NCBI GenBank assembly: GCA_023374025.1
Contig: SIJG01000138.1
Coordinates: 71,043-135,042, forward strand
Direction of reading: 5' to 3'
Source of the DNA: Heterodera schachtii
Lineage: Eukaryota > Nematoda > Chromadorea > Rhabditida > Heteroderidae
DNA: 64,000 nucleotides
The notes beneath the pieces were generated by a model. It saw only the letters and a list, made by a program, of their open reading frames with translations, had not been told where the DNA came from and did not search any database. Position numbers and translations under genes: made by a program. Shown in pieces: positions 45,593 through 57,656 of the stretch. Every line of letters starts with the position of its first letter. Positions within the stretch are counted from its first letter, which is position 1.

Positions 45593-46435
45593 TTTGTAGA
45601 TTGGAGGAAATTGTTTCATTTTTTGATTTGACCGATTTTAAGACATGCAAAAAGCGTTCAAAAATGGGACATTCAAAAAAAGTGCGATTTTGCGCCAGTT
45701 TTTCGAACACAGTTCGAATAGTTCTAAACCGATTGAAATGGCTATAGTTTTTCCTTATAGCCCTTGAAAAACTGCGTCGATTGACCCCACTCCCGACCCG
45801 TAACACGCGCTAGAAAGCCATAAATTAGTTTTTAAGCTTGGATCATGGGTATAAACTTCTTATATAGGGAATAATCATTTCAAAATATATATCTAAATAC
45901 AATCAATAAAAAGGAAATTATTACAAATTAAAGAGATATGAGTCAAAATTTTTACCAAAACAGAACTATAAAATGCAATTTTTGATTCGTAAAAAATTAC
46001 TTTAGCTATAATGAAAAAATGAGTTATATAGCAAGGATGCCAGTTTTTCAAAGTTCAAACAAATTACATTTTTATACGAGAAATACAATACCCCAAAAGT
46101 CTTGACTCAAACTTGAAAAACTATCTTATAGTTCATTTAAAACTTGAAATAATTCATACTTGCATAACTTTTGGTGCTGATCAAAAAAGTCTCTTACACT
46201 AACTTTATCAGATCACTCCTTCCTAGTGACCGGGACACCCAAAAACACTGAAAATTGGGGAAATTTTCGAAATCCCTAGGGGGTTGGGCAACCTTTTCTA
46301 GAGAAAATGGGCAAGCCCACTGGAAAGAGCAGAAAATTCTCTACTGATTTGACTTTTGAATAATGGGGCTACGACTTCCATATAAAAAGATATACTTGGT
46401 TGAAAATTTGATCACCCTAAAATGATCAATTTTTG

Positions 46436-46730
46436 ATCAGTGCTATAACTTTTTGTAGAAGCATCCAAATTAGCCATTCTAGACATCATTTGATAGCCCT
46501 AAGTGTCCTCTATTTGCCTTTAAAATTTCAAAAAATTTGGTTGTGTTTCAAAAAAGTTGTGGCTCATAAATTTCAAAAATTGATTTGATAAACCTTTTTG
46601 ACCAGAATTTTTTTGAAACTCAACCAAATTTTTTGAAATTTTAAAGGCAAATAGAGGACACTTAGGGCTATCAATGATACCAAGATTGTTTAATTTGGAT
46701 GGTTCTTGAAAAAGTTACGGTGCCTTAAAT
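46436..46730. repeat. Fold-back element with 'gaggacactta' arms
   Basis: Left arm 'agccctaagtgtcctctatt' is mirrored by 'aatagaggacacttagggct', extending through 'aaatttcaaaaaatttggtt'. Related text occurs at 57790-58260. Confidence 0.75.
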
Positions 46731-46799
46731 TTGTTAAATTATATTGTCATGTCAATTTTTTGTGATCGTGTAAACTGAAATAGAGCCAAATATATTTAT

Positions 46800-47281
46800 T
46801 ATTGTTGTGTCCCCGGGTTTAAGGCTTTAAGCCATTTCAAATTACCATTTTAGAGAGAGGAATTTATTATAAGGAAAAGCATTGACAAATAATTATGTGT
46901 TCAAAACCGGGAATAGTTTGGGTCAACAACGATCTCAGAGCATTTTGGGTGGGTCAGTGCAATTGGTTATTTGGGAAAGGATTGCCAAAGGCAAGGAATA
47001 GCACGTCTGACCCACCGCAGACATCTCGCAGCCCCCGAGGGGGAAATTGAGTGGACTTATATACTGGCACAATGGGGATGGACTTTGGACAGGATGAGGG
47101 GTAATGACGGTAAAACCAAAGGGAATGAGAGAGATGGATGGCATATGCAACAGAGGTGAATGGATAGAAATGGCACGATAACACTGGAAATGAGAGGGGT
47201 AGGATTGGCTTGGGATGGGATGAACAGAGGGACAAGTTTATGACGGGATTTGTTCGTGGAAAATAGGGCAATGTACATTAT
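46800..47281. other. GC-richer non-repeat segment, no recognised gene
   Basis: Starts 'tgttgtgtccccgggtttaa'; contains a TATATA near 47058 and G-rich sequence. Several short ORFs on both strands overlap and none has splice or family support. A solo LTR is possible (TG start) but a matching flanking duplication was not found. Confidence 0.3.
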
Positions 47282-47914
47282 TAGGGTTGTAAATTATATG
47301 GATTTACATATTTTTTCTGCCCATATGCTATGAAGAAAGGAGCTCAAAAATAGCATTTCTGCGTTAAAATTTTTTGATTTGGTGAAAGTTTTTAGTCCAT
47401 ATAAATCCATATTTTGGGGGTTTTCGGGAATAAATCCATATTTCGCCATTTTTGCGTTTTTAGTCCATAATTTGGCCATTTTTTGGAAATTTTCACAAGA
47501 AAAATGCAAAAAAAAAAAGCGAAAAATACACCACTAAAGATGGACTTTTTGGAAATTTTTAAAAAATTAAATCCCCAAAAATACGAAAAATTTGAGTTTT
47601 CGTCGTCATTTTGGCATTTTTAATAAATATTTTCGCCATTTTTTTGCGAATATTTCTTTTTTTTTATGAGAATTTTTTCGAAATTTTGGCAAACTTGGAG
47701 CTATTTTTGATACAACGAACAACAATAAAAAATTTGCATTTTTAAGTTTTAAATCCATTTTTTGGTTGTTTATTGTACTTTTTAAATTTATTTAAGCAAA
47801 TATTAAATCACACCTTTTTTGGGATTTTTGAGGGTTTACAACATATATTTTGGCATTTTTTGGTCCATATTTGGCCATTTTTGGGATTTTTAGTCCATAT
47901 AATTTACAACCCTA
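47282..47914. mobile_element. TIR element, 'ccatatttt' type
   Basis: Ends TAGGGTTGTAAATTATATGG and CCATATAATTTACAACCCTA are exact inverted repeats. Flanking 8-mers TACATTAT and GACATAAG match at 5/8. The interior repeats 'agtccatattttgg' and resembles the element at 2822-3402. Confidence 0.75.
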
Positions 47915-48561
47915 GACATAAGCATCTGCTAATTGTATGTTTGTCTTCATTGTCCGACCAGCCGTTCATTTTACGCGCCAATTTTACCTGCAAAATATCA
48001 ACAAAAAATTTTTTTCTTATTTGCGGGAGGACTTTAATTTTTGACTAAATTTTAAAAAAGAATAAAAAAATTTTCCATGTCCATTTACCAGGTATTTTCG
48101 TCTGCTTTCCAACCCTCGTCCAGCTGTTGTTGGTGTATGTTCGTCCAAAAGAACAAGTGAAAATGTGGGGGTTGTTAAAAAACATTTTCAAAAAATTTAT
48201 TTTATATATTTTTAAATTAATAAATATAAAAATATTTTTAGGGTTCTCTCAAGTGCGATGTGTGGTTCTGTGTTTTAGCTTACGCTCCCCCCATACTCAA
48301 AATTTTTTTTTCAATTTTATTATTCTTAGAATTTATTTAAAAAATGAGATATGTTAAAAAATTAAATTTCATATGCTAGCCATTTTAAGAAAAAAATAAT
48401 GATACTTTTCTGGTCTAAATTGATTTGAGCCTAAAATAAAAAATCACAATAGAAATTTATCTTTCTTTATTCAAAGATATTATATTCAATTTCCAGGAGA
48501 TTTATTAAATTAGCTTCGTAGATACATTTCGACTCCCAAAGCCCACCTTGCATGTTTTACC

Positions 48562-49034
48562 GGTACTAATTTGGTTTGGGTCCGCTTTTTTGGTCAAAAT
48601 TTTTCAAATATTATTTTTTCGGTTCAAAAAGGCTTGAAAACAAATACACGGGGGTTTTCGAGGTCGCTGATTACGAATATGGCATCCATTTCGAACCAAT
48701 TCGGGATCCCGGACCAGAATTCGAACAAAAAGTCGAAAATTCAAATTTTCAAAATTCTCACTATTGCTCAAAAATAGATTAAAACAAGCTAAAAATAGTC
48801 ACAAATAATTGAAACATCAAAAAATGTCGATTTTGTTCAGATTCTAACATAAAAGCAATTTTCATAGACTTTTTGTTCGATTCTGGGTTCGGGGTTCGGA
48901 ATAGGCCCAATTGTCATTTTCGTAATCAGCGACCTCGAAAACCCCCGGTATTTGTTTTCAAGACTTTTTGAACCGAAAAAATAATATTTGAAAAAATTTG
49001 ACCAAAAAAAGCGGACCTAAACCAAATTAGTACC
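48562..49034. mobile_element. TIR element inserted in the last exon of the 49-53 kb gene
   Basis: Ends GGTACTAATTTGGTTTGGGT and ACCTAAACCAAATTAGTACC are inverted, with arms extending about 100 bp or more. Perfect 8-bp duplication GTTTTACC (48554-48561, 49035-49042). The TIR supplies the stop codon now used by the host gene. Confidence 0.85.
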
Positions 49035-52000
49035 GTTTTACCGATTTGCCAAACCAATAGTCATCCTTCTCTCTGAACACCTCGCAACATTTGCCTATGC
49101 CACGCGTGTCGTTGTTGCTCAGCGTATCAATGACACAACAGAATTGTCCATCTAAAAATGAATAAAGTTCTAAATGAATACCCACGAGAACATGGTATGA
49201 TTCGCGAACGAAAAAAGAATTTAAAAGCCATAAATGGCCTAATTAATGGCCGACCGTCAACTTCCAACTTTTCCATTCCGGCATCTTGCAATTTTGCCAC
49301 AATGGGCACCAATTTGTAGCTGTTATATACGCCAGTGATCATGCTTAAGGCGTTAGCCCAGAACCCTCTATATTTCGGCATAAAACCAATTAAACTAAAA
49401 TAAAAAATGATTACTTTTTGTAGAGTGATTGTTTAAACAATATTATTTTCACCGAAATGCTTCTTCTGGTGACAAGATTCCCTGGTTGAGCATGTTTGCT
49501 CCAAGCTACAAGAAATAAGACTAAAAATAAAAAAAAGCTTACTAGGGTTGTCATTTATATGGTAATTCATAAATTTTTTTCGTACTGTTGGAGGCCTGGA
49601 AAAAGAAAAACACTTTTTTAGCTGATTTGAAGCTTCTTGGATGGATTTTTTATCCATCCATATTTTCCACATTTTTCCATATTTCGCCATTTAGGTCCAC
49701 ATTTGCCAACATTTTAGCTAGAGTCCGGTAAAAAAAAATTTCCGGGAGCGGGATCGGGAGTTAAAAATTTTCCGGGAGCGGGATCGGGAATCCCGTGAAA
49801 ATCCCGCTCCCGTTAAAATCACGCAGAAATTTTACGGGAGTCCCGGGCGGGAGCTGGAGTAATTCGAAAATTTAATTAAAAACTAACAAAAATATTTTTA
49901 ATGCACAAATTTGAAGGACAATCCTTTTATTAAAGAAAAAATAAATAGAAAAATTTAGTAAGCTCGAAAATCAGAAATTTTTTCAAATTGCTTCAAATAA
50001 AAATTTTTAATAATTTATTTGTTGACCCCCTTTATTAATTTTAACAATTTTTTTGGCTTATTTTTTGAAAAAACTTTTTGGTGACCAGGGTGGAAGAGGG
50101 AGGCCGGCGGTGCCGATAGGCGCCGCAGGGAAAAAATTGAATATTTGAATACAATACATTGTAGATTATGTCCAAAAATAGTCAATTTTTGAAAATTTGA
50201 GGCATTTAATTTAAGAAAATTAAGGATTTTAAGGGTCCGGCGGTGCCGATAGGCGCCGCCGGGAAAATTTTTTTGAAATTTTGGCTATATATTTAACAGA
50301 TTTTCAATGAAAGATCATTATTTTTACCAAAAAAACTCAATTCTTACCATGAATTTTTACTCCCGTTTTTGGGTAAAAATTTCCGGGGAGTTCAAAATTT
50401 TCCGGCACGGGAGTCCCGAACGGGAATCCCTTAAAAATCCCGCTCCCGTGTTTTGGGACCGTACGTAATATGACATCCCAAATAACTGTAGTTTTTTCGA
50501 AAAATAAAAAGCAAATTGGAGTGCAACAGACGAAGTTTGCATTTTCCGAATCGTCTTGTGGAGACAAACTCTACTTTAAATCCGTTAAGAGACCAGCATT
50601 TCATTTTGACCAGTGAAATTAATTCTCAAAATATTGTAAAAAAGAATTTTCGAGGATATTAAAAAAAAATTTGCGCTTTTATATCCATATAATTGACAGC
50701 CCTGGATAATATTATATATACCTTTCGCAAAATTGCTTTGGTTTTCAAAAGCTCCTTTCCTTCGTTCTCTGCACTTTTTAGAATTTTTTTAACCATGCTC
50801 TCGAATCGTTGTTGGGAAACCCTTCGTGTACCAAGTTTTTCGCGAACAATCTAAATAATTACTCTAAATTGTTAGAAAATCACAGACAGGGTCGCATCAT
50901 ATAATTAATGGGGGTTCGTTTTCAGGATTTTGGGAAAAATGCTTAATAAAATTGAAAAAACACCCTTAAAAATCGACCCGAAAAAATTTCAGAAAATACA
51001 GCCCTAAGAATTAAAAAATTTCACAGAATTTATCCCCAAAATTTAATTTTGTGCATATTTTATGCCGACTTTGCGATTTCATACACCTAAAAACGAAGCC
51101 CTAATAATTACAATCCTATTCATTTATTTATTTTTTTATTCGTTTACCACGCCGTAAAGCGCAAAGACAAAAATGAATCGGGCCAAGTCGTCCCAATTAC
51201 CTCTTCTGCAATTCTGCGCGCCGAGGCTGTATCGTGTTCACAGCCTAAGCAATTACCAAACAACTCAATTTCATACAATTTGGGACATATTTTCATAACA
51301 ATTCGTGCGTGCTTTTGTTTTGTGTTGTATTGAGCCCGCAGATTAAACACAGTTACGCCAACATATTGTAAGCCTTCGGGGCTCACTCCAGGTCTTATTG
51401 TCGACTAAAACAAGCAAGCAAAAGTATAAGATGATCTATTTGCCAAAATTTGCGAAAATCGTCGCTTTTAAAATTTTCTTGAAGATTGAAAATAGTGACT
51501 TTTTTGTAATTTTGAATTAAATTTAATGACGCAGTTTTGGTAGTCTAAATTCGTCAACGTCGGTTAATATATAAATTAGGGGTACCCGACTTTTGGGGAC
51601 CAGAATTTGGGACTCGATATTTGGGGAAAAAAGACATTTAGTGACCCGACATTTGGGGATCTGACTTTTGGGAATTAAGGTATTCAGCCCAAAATTCGAC
51701 AAATCTATGTTTATTTTTGTCAGAGTTAATCTCATTATGGTAGAAAAAAACTCTGATCCCGAACTCAATCGCAAGAAGTTAACAGACTTTTGAGTCCATA
51801 CTAACACTACAAAATACGCGAATCATAATACATTTTTGCTTTATTATTTATGTACAGTATTCTTTTTTCTAATTATTTTAAACGCCTTTCCTACAAGCAA
51901 CGGGATGTAAAATACAGAATTAATCACCATTAGAACCCGATGGTTTAGTCAGTGTGGATTTCGTCATGAAAAATTGTTAAAAATTACATATTGCAGATCA

Positions 52001-52852
52001 TCAACGAAAAATTTGTTTGCCCATGCGCAAAATAGGTGAGCAATTTCGTGAGCTGTCGTCCGACCAATCGTGTTGTAGATTGCGCGCGTTTTTGCCTCAT
52101 TTATAGCCATATCGTATTCCCTATAGATGCGAATTTTTTCTCGACGCATATGTTCCATTTGTTCGCGACTTTTACGCTTTTCTCTCTTAAAAAATGTTTT
52201 ATTGATATTTGTTTTTATTCATTATTTATTTATGTTTTTGTTTTTAGTTTTAACGACTCGCCACCAAAGTGTGAGTACCGCCGCCGGCACCCGCGCCGTA
52301 CAGTGCCATTCCTTCGCAAAAAAATGCACAGAATTAATTTTTCAAGCACAACAAAATACTAAATTTGTCAATCTATCAAAAACCACTTTTTCCACTTCAC
52401 CAATTTTTTATAGATTTTGAAATTTTGCCAAAATAAATTTGGGCTTGGTAACCGAATTTTTGTTAATTTTTTCATTTTTGTGGTTTCACAATTGAAAATA
52501 TTAGAAAACAAAATTAAAGGCCGGGAAACCAAAAAGCCAAGAAATTTCTCGAGCCAACAATCGAGATCCAAGCCTTTCGTACATCACTAATTTATATATG
52601 TAGTTTACATTTTTCTGACACTGTAAAGAGAGTCCCAAAAAATGGGCAAATATTTGCTCACCTTTTGCCAGTGTATTTAAATTCTCATTACCTGGCTTTT
52701 GATTCGGTTCCGGTGCATCCGAGTTGATGGAGCGCCGTTGTCGCATAACAGCGCTGTCGAGTGCGCTGAGGAAGCCGAGCAACAGACTGAATTTCAGCAG
52801 AGCTAACTCTGAAAATCCCCCAATTAACTCACAGAAGTGCGAACCACTTCAT
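49027..52852 (-). CDS. Multi-exon gene of unknown function with an HEIAH motif
   Basis: Exons with matching phases: 52311-52265 (GMALYGAGAGGG), 52185-51988 (basic REKRKSREQMEHMRREK, then IGRTTAHEIAHLFCAWANKF), 51404-51201 (IRPGVSPEGLQYVGVTVFNL ... ICPKLYEIELFGNCLGCE), 50850-50722 (IVREKLGTRRVSQQ), 49505-49453 (LGANMLNQGILSPEEAF), 49394-49255 (LIGFMPKYRGFWANALSMIT ... MEKLEVD) and 49151-49027 (GQFCCVIDTLSNND ... YWFGKSVKRY-TAA). An upstream exon (about 52800-52662) has a hydrophobic stretch (LALLKFSLLLGFLSALDSA) and RQRRSIN, suggesting a signal peptide and processing site, but its frame does not join the ATG at 52852. HEIAH fits the HExxH zinc-protease pattern; no other protease hallmark was recognised, so enzymatic function is unproven. 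The end is altered by a transposon. Confidence 0.55.
49543..50704. mobile_element. Composite element in an intron, with two GC palindromes
   Basis: Left part starts TAGGGTTGTCATTTATATGG and the right end reads CCATATAATTGACAGCCCTG, roughly inverted; no flanking duplication. Inside is a second block (about 49725-50460) with 'cgggagcgggatcggga' units in both orientations and GC palindromes at 50102-50127 and 50238-50263. Probably nested insertions within the gene's intron. Confidence 0.5.
51560..51700. repeat. 'acttttgggga' low-complexity block
   Basis: Repeated 'ccgacttttgggga..' / 'gacatttggggat' units in an intron of the 49-53 kb gene. Possibly part of another small element; ends not resolved. 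Confidence 0.4.
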
Positions 52853-53330
52853 TTGTACAGCAGACAGTAGAAGGAATGGTTTGGAGTGGGATTCGGGATC
52901 ACAAATGAAGGGAACCAATTCCTAAAATGTAATAATGGAATACAATTATATTATTTTAATTAAATTTCTTAACCAGATAAAAAATTAAAAGATTAAAAAA
53001 AATCATTTTTAATAATTTTATTTTACTTTTCCTATTCGATTTCCCCAGTTAATTGAATGCTTTTTTGATTATGTGCTTAAACACTTCCCACCCGGTCCCA
53101 ACCACAACCCCCTGCTGGTTGTTGGATTGGCTGTGGGTGGTCCCTGTGACACATCACATAAATTGTCTATCGTCCCTACCCCTTTCCCGGGTGGATGAAA
53201 CCGAGCAAAAAAATCCAACCAAGATTAGCCAAGGGATTGGATGATGAATCACTTATGAATTTTTAATTGGTTTTTGCTGGTAAAAAAAAGTGAAAATTAT
53301 TATTATTTGATAAATTATTATAAAATTTAA
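52853..53330 (-). promoter_or_regulatory. Upstream region of the 49-53 kb gene
   Basis: Includes a higher-GC stretch (53080-53240) with 'cccacccggtcccaaccaca' and 'ttggattggctgtggg'. Position suggests promoter or 5' leader; no defined element recognised. Confidence 0.3.
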
Positions 53331-54482
53331 TTAATTGATACAGTTTCGGTAAGAAATACAGTAAGAACTGCGCCTCAAGTTTATTTTAACGGACTTCCGG
53401 TTGTATTACTAATTTTTAAATGTGCCGTGGGATTTAAAAGTTAATTTGATTTTAGATAAATTTCTGAAAGATCGAATTTTTATTTTTTAATTTTTTAATG
53501 ATAACCTTGACAAAAAATATTTGAATATGTAATTCAGTGCAAAAATAAATAGAAAAAAAATATATGATTTAAATTATCATGTTAAAATATTATAAAATTG
53601 TATTTTTCTTTTTGCCGACCGAATTGGAAAGCGGTCCCAATAGGCGCCGCTCTTGGAACTTTGAAAATGAATTATTATTGATATTGTTTAACAAATATCA
53701 TGTTTTTAAAATTTTAAGTTATATGGGGGGGCTGGCGGTGCCAGAGGTGCCTCTGGGGAAAATTCGAAAACTTTGGCATTAGTTTGCTATGATATTGCAC
53801 TAAATCATTCTTCCTTTTTTGGATAGAGAAATTTCATAATATTTTTAAGTATGCAATTAACAATTATTGAATTAAATTAGTTTCTCTAGCCGAAACGGAG
53901 AATACATTTTTCTGTTTTTGTAATTGATAAAATTAATTTGTGGTTGATTTAAGGTGAGGTTGGTTTTATTGCAATGCGTAAATACTTTTTTTTGAAGATG
54001 CCAGGCAAAGAAAAATGCAAATTGATGCTGGCATTTATTGAATATATAAAAGAACTTGTTTTCATATTTTTTTCCATTATTTTGATTTCTAATTAAATTT
54101 TCAAATATTTTTCTTTTTAAAAAAATATATTTTTAAACAATATTAAATTTTTTAAATTAAAAAATATTTTAACAGAAATTTTTTTCCCCTTAGTAATTAT
54201 AGGTATATCAAATAAAGTTATTAATTCTTACAAAAATAAAACGCTTCGTCTAATCACCACCACAAGCAAATTCATCTCATTAGTTTATCCATTTGGCCAA
54301 AATTTGCTAAATGATCACAAATCTTCCATTTTCAAATTTAATTATTTAATTCTCCTTCCTAAAGAGGAAAAGCAGAATTCTCACAATATTATTTAATAAA
54401 AATATCACTTACTAATTAAGTCAATGCTTGTTATTTTTTTTAATTTTAATATTTTGGATGTTTTTGTATTTTCTTTGTTAAT
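53331..54482. other. AT-rich region without recognised genes
   Basis: Contains two degenerate GC palindromes (about 53635-53653 and 53731-53757). No exon recognised. Confidence 0.45.
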
Positions 54483-54491
54483 GTATATAAT

Positions 54492-54858
54492 CGTGGTGAG
54501 CCGAAGTGAAAAAAGTATGCGTGTGGACGAAGCGAAAAAAGTATGAGTGCGGGGTGATCGGAAGGGGCGGGTCATTTCAGTACGGAATAAATTATTTTAA
54601 TTAATTAAATTAATTAATAGTGAATAAAAATCTAATAATAATAAATATATTTGTCATTCTGTTTTAGTTTACACGACCATAAAAAAAGACACGACCATAG
54701 AATAATTTGGCAAATTAAAGGCACCGTAACTTTTTCAAGAATCACCCAAATTAAACATTCTTGTTAACTTAATTATTAAAATAATTTATCCCGTACTGAA
54801 ATGACCCACCCCTTCCGATCACCCGGCACTCATACTTTTTTCGCTTCGTCATAGCACC
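54492..54858. mobile_element. Fold-back element with 9-bp duplication
   Basis: Arms: 'gaagcgaaaaaagtatgagt', 'gggtgatcggaaggggcggg' on the left and exact-type complements on the right, ending TCATAGCACC. Perfect 9-bp flanking duplication GTATATAAT (54483-54491, 54859-54867). The right tip shares AGCACC with the elements at 39642 and 57657. Confidence 0.82.
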
Positions 54859-54867
54859 GTATATAAT

Positions 54868-56100
54868 GTCTTCGTTACCAAAATAAAATTTTTTGATTAA
54901 TTGAATGAATTAAAAAAATTCTATATCAAAGACATAAAATAGTACAAATTTAAGAAGCAATTAATTTAAAATAACTAATTCTACTCTAATAAAAAATAAT
55001 AACCTTAAAGTTAAATAAATACCAGAATATATTTATTAAACGTTTAATTTTAATTACTATAAAAAAACATTCAATTAATTTGATATATCGTAACATAATA
55101 GATTTAGACCGTTACACAATTTCTTTAGATAGCCGTAATATAAAGAAATTAATAGATATTATAAAAATTTATTTATATTTTAAACAGCCAAAATTTGTAA
55201 GCTAACGAAAATAATAAATATAATTCACAAAATAAAGTAAATAATTGCAAAACTACAAAATAATATTTGATTTATTAAAGCACTCAATATAAAATTTTAA
55301 AAGCTTCCTTTTCGTTTTTATATATTCATTTCGGCGTCTGTTATTAAACCAATTATAAATTTAGGAATTCATTTTGTAAAATAGTAGCAATTGGAAATAT
55401 TTAGCCACTAATTATTTTTAGAAAATAATAAATGAAAATAGGTTTCTGGTATATTTTGGGCGCATAAAAAAATGAGTTAATGTCAAAAATTTCTTATAAC
55501 TATGTTCTAAATTAGCAAAAAATAATTAAAAAATTTTGATTAAATAGTCAAAATAATTATTTCATGTGCTTGAACGAAGGTTGTCCGATGAGTCTCAGAA
55601 AAATGCGAGATCATTATATTATAAAAATTCGAGGTATAAATTTGCTAACACAATGAATGCGATGGAGAGAGTGAGAGGTCAATTTGTGAAACCCAAAAAG
55701 GTTGTATTATATACTAAGAGTTTATTGGCTAAATGTAAAGTAAAAGTACCAATAAATGCTAAATATAATATTCAAACATTTTGAGCAGAAAAAATAGTAA
55801 TATAGTTAAAATTTACGAATTTTTTTTGAATAACTTGAAAAGCGAAATCTTTGCCTTTTTCTTATTATTGTTGACCCTAAATTTACTAATTTTTATGAAA
55901 GTTTAAATTATTCATTTGCCGTATGGTGATACTGAACAACGACCTCAGATTTTGAGAGACTTCTCAGAAACAATAATGTAATTGACTATTTTATTCAGTA
56001 TAATAAAATTATGCTAGAAGCAATTAATTAAGGTATTGAGAAAAAAATTTAAAATTTTATCCATTCATTTGGTGTTTAATTACAGCCATTTTAAGAGCGC
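54868..56100. other. AT-rich region with one weak ORF
   Basis: Plus-strand ORF 55566-55784 (LERRLSDESQKNARSLYY ... then AMERVRGQFVKPKKVVLY) has a more protein-like composition than its surroundings but no ATG at its head and no splice support. Could be an isolated exon or pseudogene. Confidence 0.3.
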
Positions 56101-56164
56101 GTAAAACGGCGCTATGTCATTTTAAAGGCCTATCAAAATGGGCGTTATTTAAAAAACCATCACT

Positions 56165-56506
56165 ATGAAAAAGGGTCATTATTTAAAAAGCTATCAAAAT
56201 GGACAATATTTTAAAAAAGTATCAAAATGGAAAATATTAAAAATCCATCAAAATGGAAGATATTTAAAATCCAATACCTTTTGTAAAATAGTCAAATATT
56301 CTCCAACTTTCGGCCACCACTGGCTCAATTTTACGCTCGTTGACCAACAATTACACCACAGCAAATTCCAACAATTAAAACTCTGTCCAAACAAAATTAA
56401 GCAAAAGTACGAACACGACAATCCAAACGACTTCACCAAACGAGAGAGATTCACAAATTGGAGGAGAGAAAAATTGAGAAGCAAAAAATTCATACACAGC
56501 AAATAA
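56165..56506 (+). CDS. Possible 113-aa protein with N-terminal repeats
   Basis: ATG start; the first ~37 residues are four degenerate ~8-10-residue repeats (YLKSYQNGQYFKKVSKWKI type), coded by ~30-bp DNA repeats 'tatttaaaaa..tatcaaaatgg' that extend upstream to 56120. The rest is non-repetitive (PTFGHHWLNFTLVDQQLHH ... RERFTNWRREKLRSKKF), basic, ending TAA. No homologue recognised. A frame this long in AT-rich DNA is noteworthy, but there is no independent evidence of expression. Confidence 0.3.
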   Translation: MKKGHYLKSYQNGQYFKKVSKWKILKIHQNGRYLKSNTFCKIVKYSPTFGHHWLNFTLVDQQLHHSKFQQLKLCPNKIKQKYEHDNPNDFTKRERFTNWRREKLRSKKFIHSK

Positions 56507-56509
56507 TAT

Positions 56510-57655
56510 CAATCCGAAGAACTGAGAAAAAAACAAAACAAAATTGAGAACAAATTAACAAAACATAATGCCACAAAAATTAATTTTAAATTAAAAAGGA
56601 AGTCAAACATCAGAAAATCAAAATTTTCCGCAATGCATTACTAAATTTAATTACAATTTTTACATTAAATACATTTATATTTTTATTAACAAGATTAACT
56701 CTTAATTATAATTTTTAATATCAGTCAAAAGACTTAAAAATGTGAAATAATGCAAAATTTATGTCGACACCAAAAGAAAATTGATAAAAATTTGGATTAA
56801 AACATCGCACCATGGTAAAAACTCGACTAAAATTCACCTTAATTGAAATAAAAATGCAATTTAAAATCATTATTTATATTTAAATATAAATTGTCGAACA
56901 ATATTAATAAGTATTAAACATTTTATTCTTTCAAAAAATTTGAGATTAAAATAAAATTCTATGGAATAATCATAAGCCAGAGAAAAATTTGGTCCTTTTA
57001 TTCAAGATATTATTGAAAAGAAAGTGATGATTATTAAAAGAGCAAATAATGCAAATGCATTTGAGAATTGTTTTATATTTTGCAAATCTATTTAAATATC
57101 TGTGAAGTAAAATTTTAATAAATCCAATAATAAATGAAAATTCGTTTCTTACTTTACAATGAAAATTTCGGCATGATATGATTCTTCATTAATCTTGGTA
57201 AAAGGATTTAAATATTTAAAATTTATATTCATGAAAAACTGAAAATATAAATGTAAAACGTATGTTGACTAAGAATCGTTCAAGAACATTTAGAGAAAAA
57301 TAAAATGTAATCACATTTTAAAATTATATATTAAATTAAAAACTTTAAAGTGTGCTTATTTCTAAGATTTGTGCTTATTTTAGCGTTTCGTGCTTATTTA
57401 TGCTTATTTTTGGATTTGAAAATAAAATGTTAAATTTGAATGACTGATTTGACATATTATTTTTTATTGAAGCGAATATTTGATTTAATTCGATTTTTGA
57501 AAATAATTACATTTTTATTTCATTGCAATTTAACCATGGTAACATGGTTAAGTAACCATCAACCATGTTCTTTTGCTGCGCGTTCGCAAACCACCAACCA
57601 TCATGGTTATGGTCATTTAACCATTACCATCTTCCTGCTTGCTTATTATATCTGT
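56510..57655. other. AT-rich region; 'aaccat' repeat block
   Basis: 57525-57630 is a block of 'aaccat' / 'atggtt' units in both orientations. 57350-57415 repeats 'gtgcttattt'. No gene recognised. Confidence 0.45.
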
Positions 57656-57656
57656 T

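Noticed and set aside
50462..50567. Possible exon SLSPQDDSENANFVCC of the 49-53 kb gene
   Set aside because: The exon at 49505-49453 joins its neighbours in perfect phase; the other lies inside a repeat-derived stretch.
51988..52185. Neprilysin (M13) identity from IGRTTAHEIAHLF
   Set aside because: Local resemblance only; the following exons do not carry M13 motifs, so only an HExxH motif is claimed.
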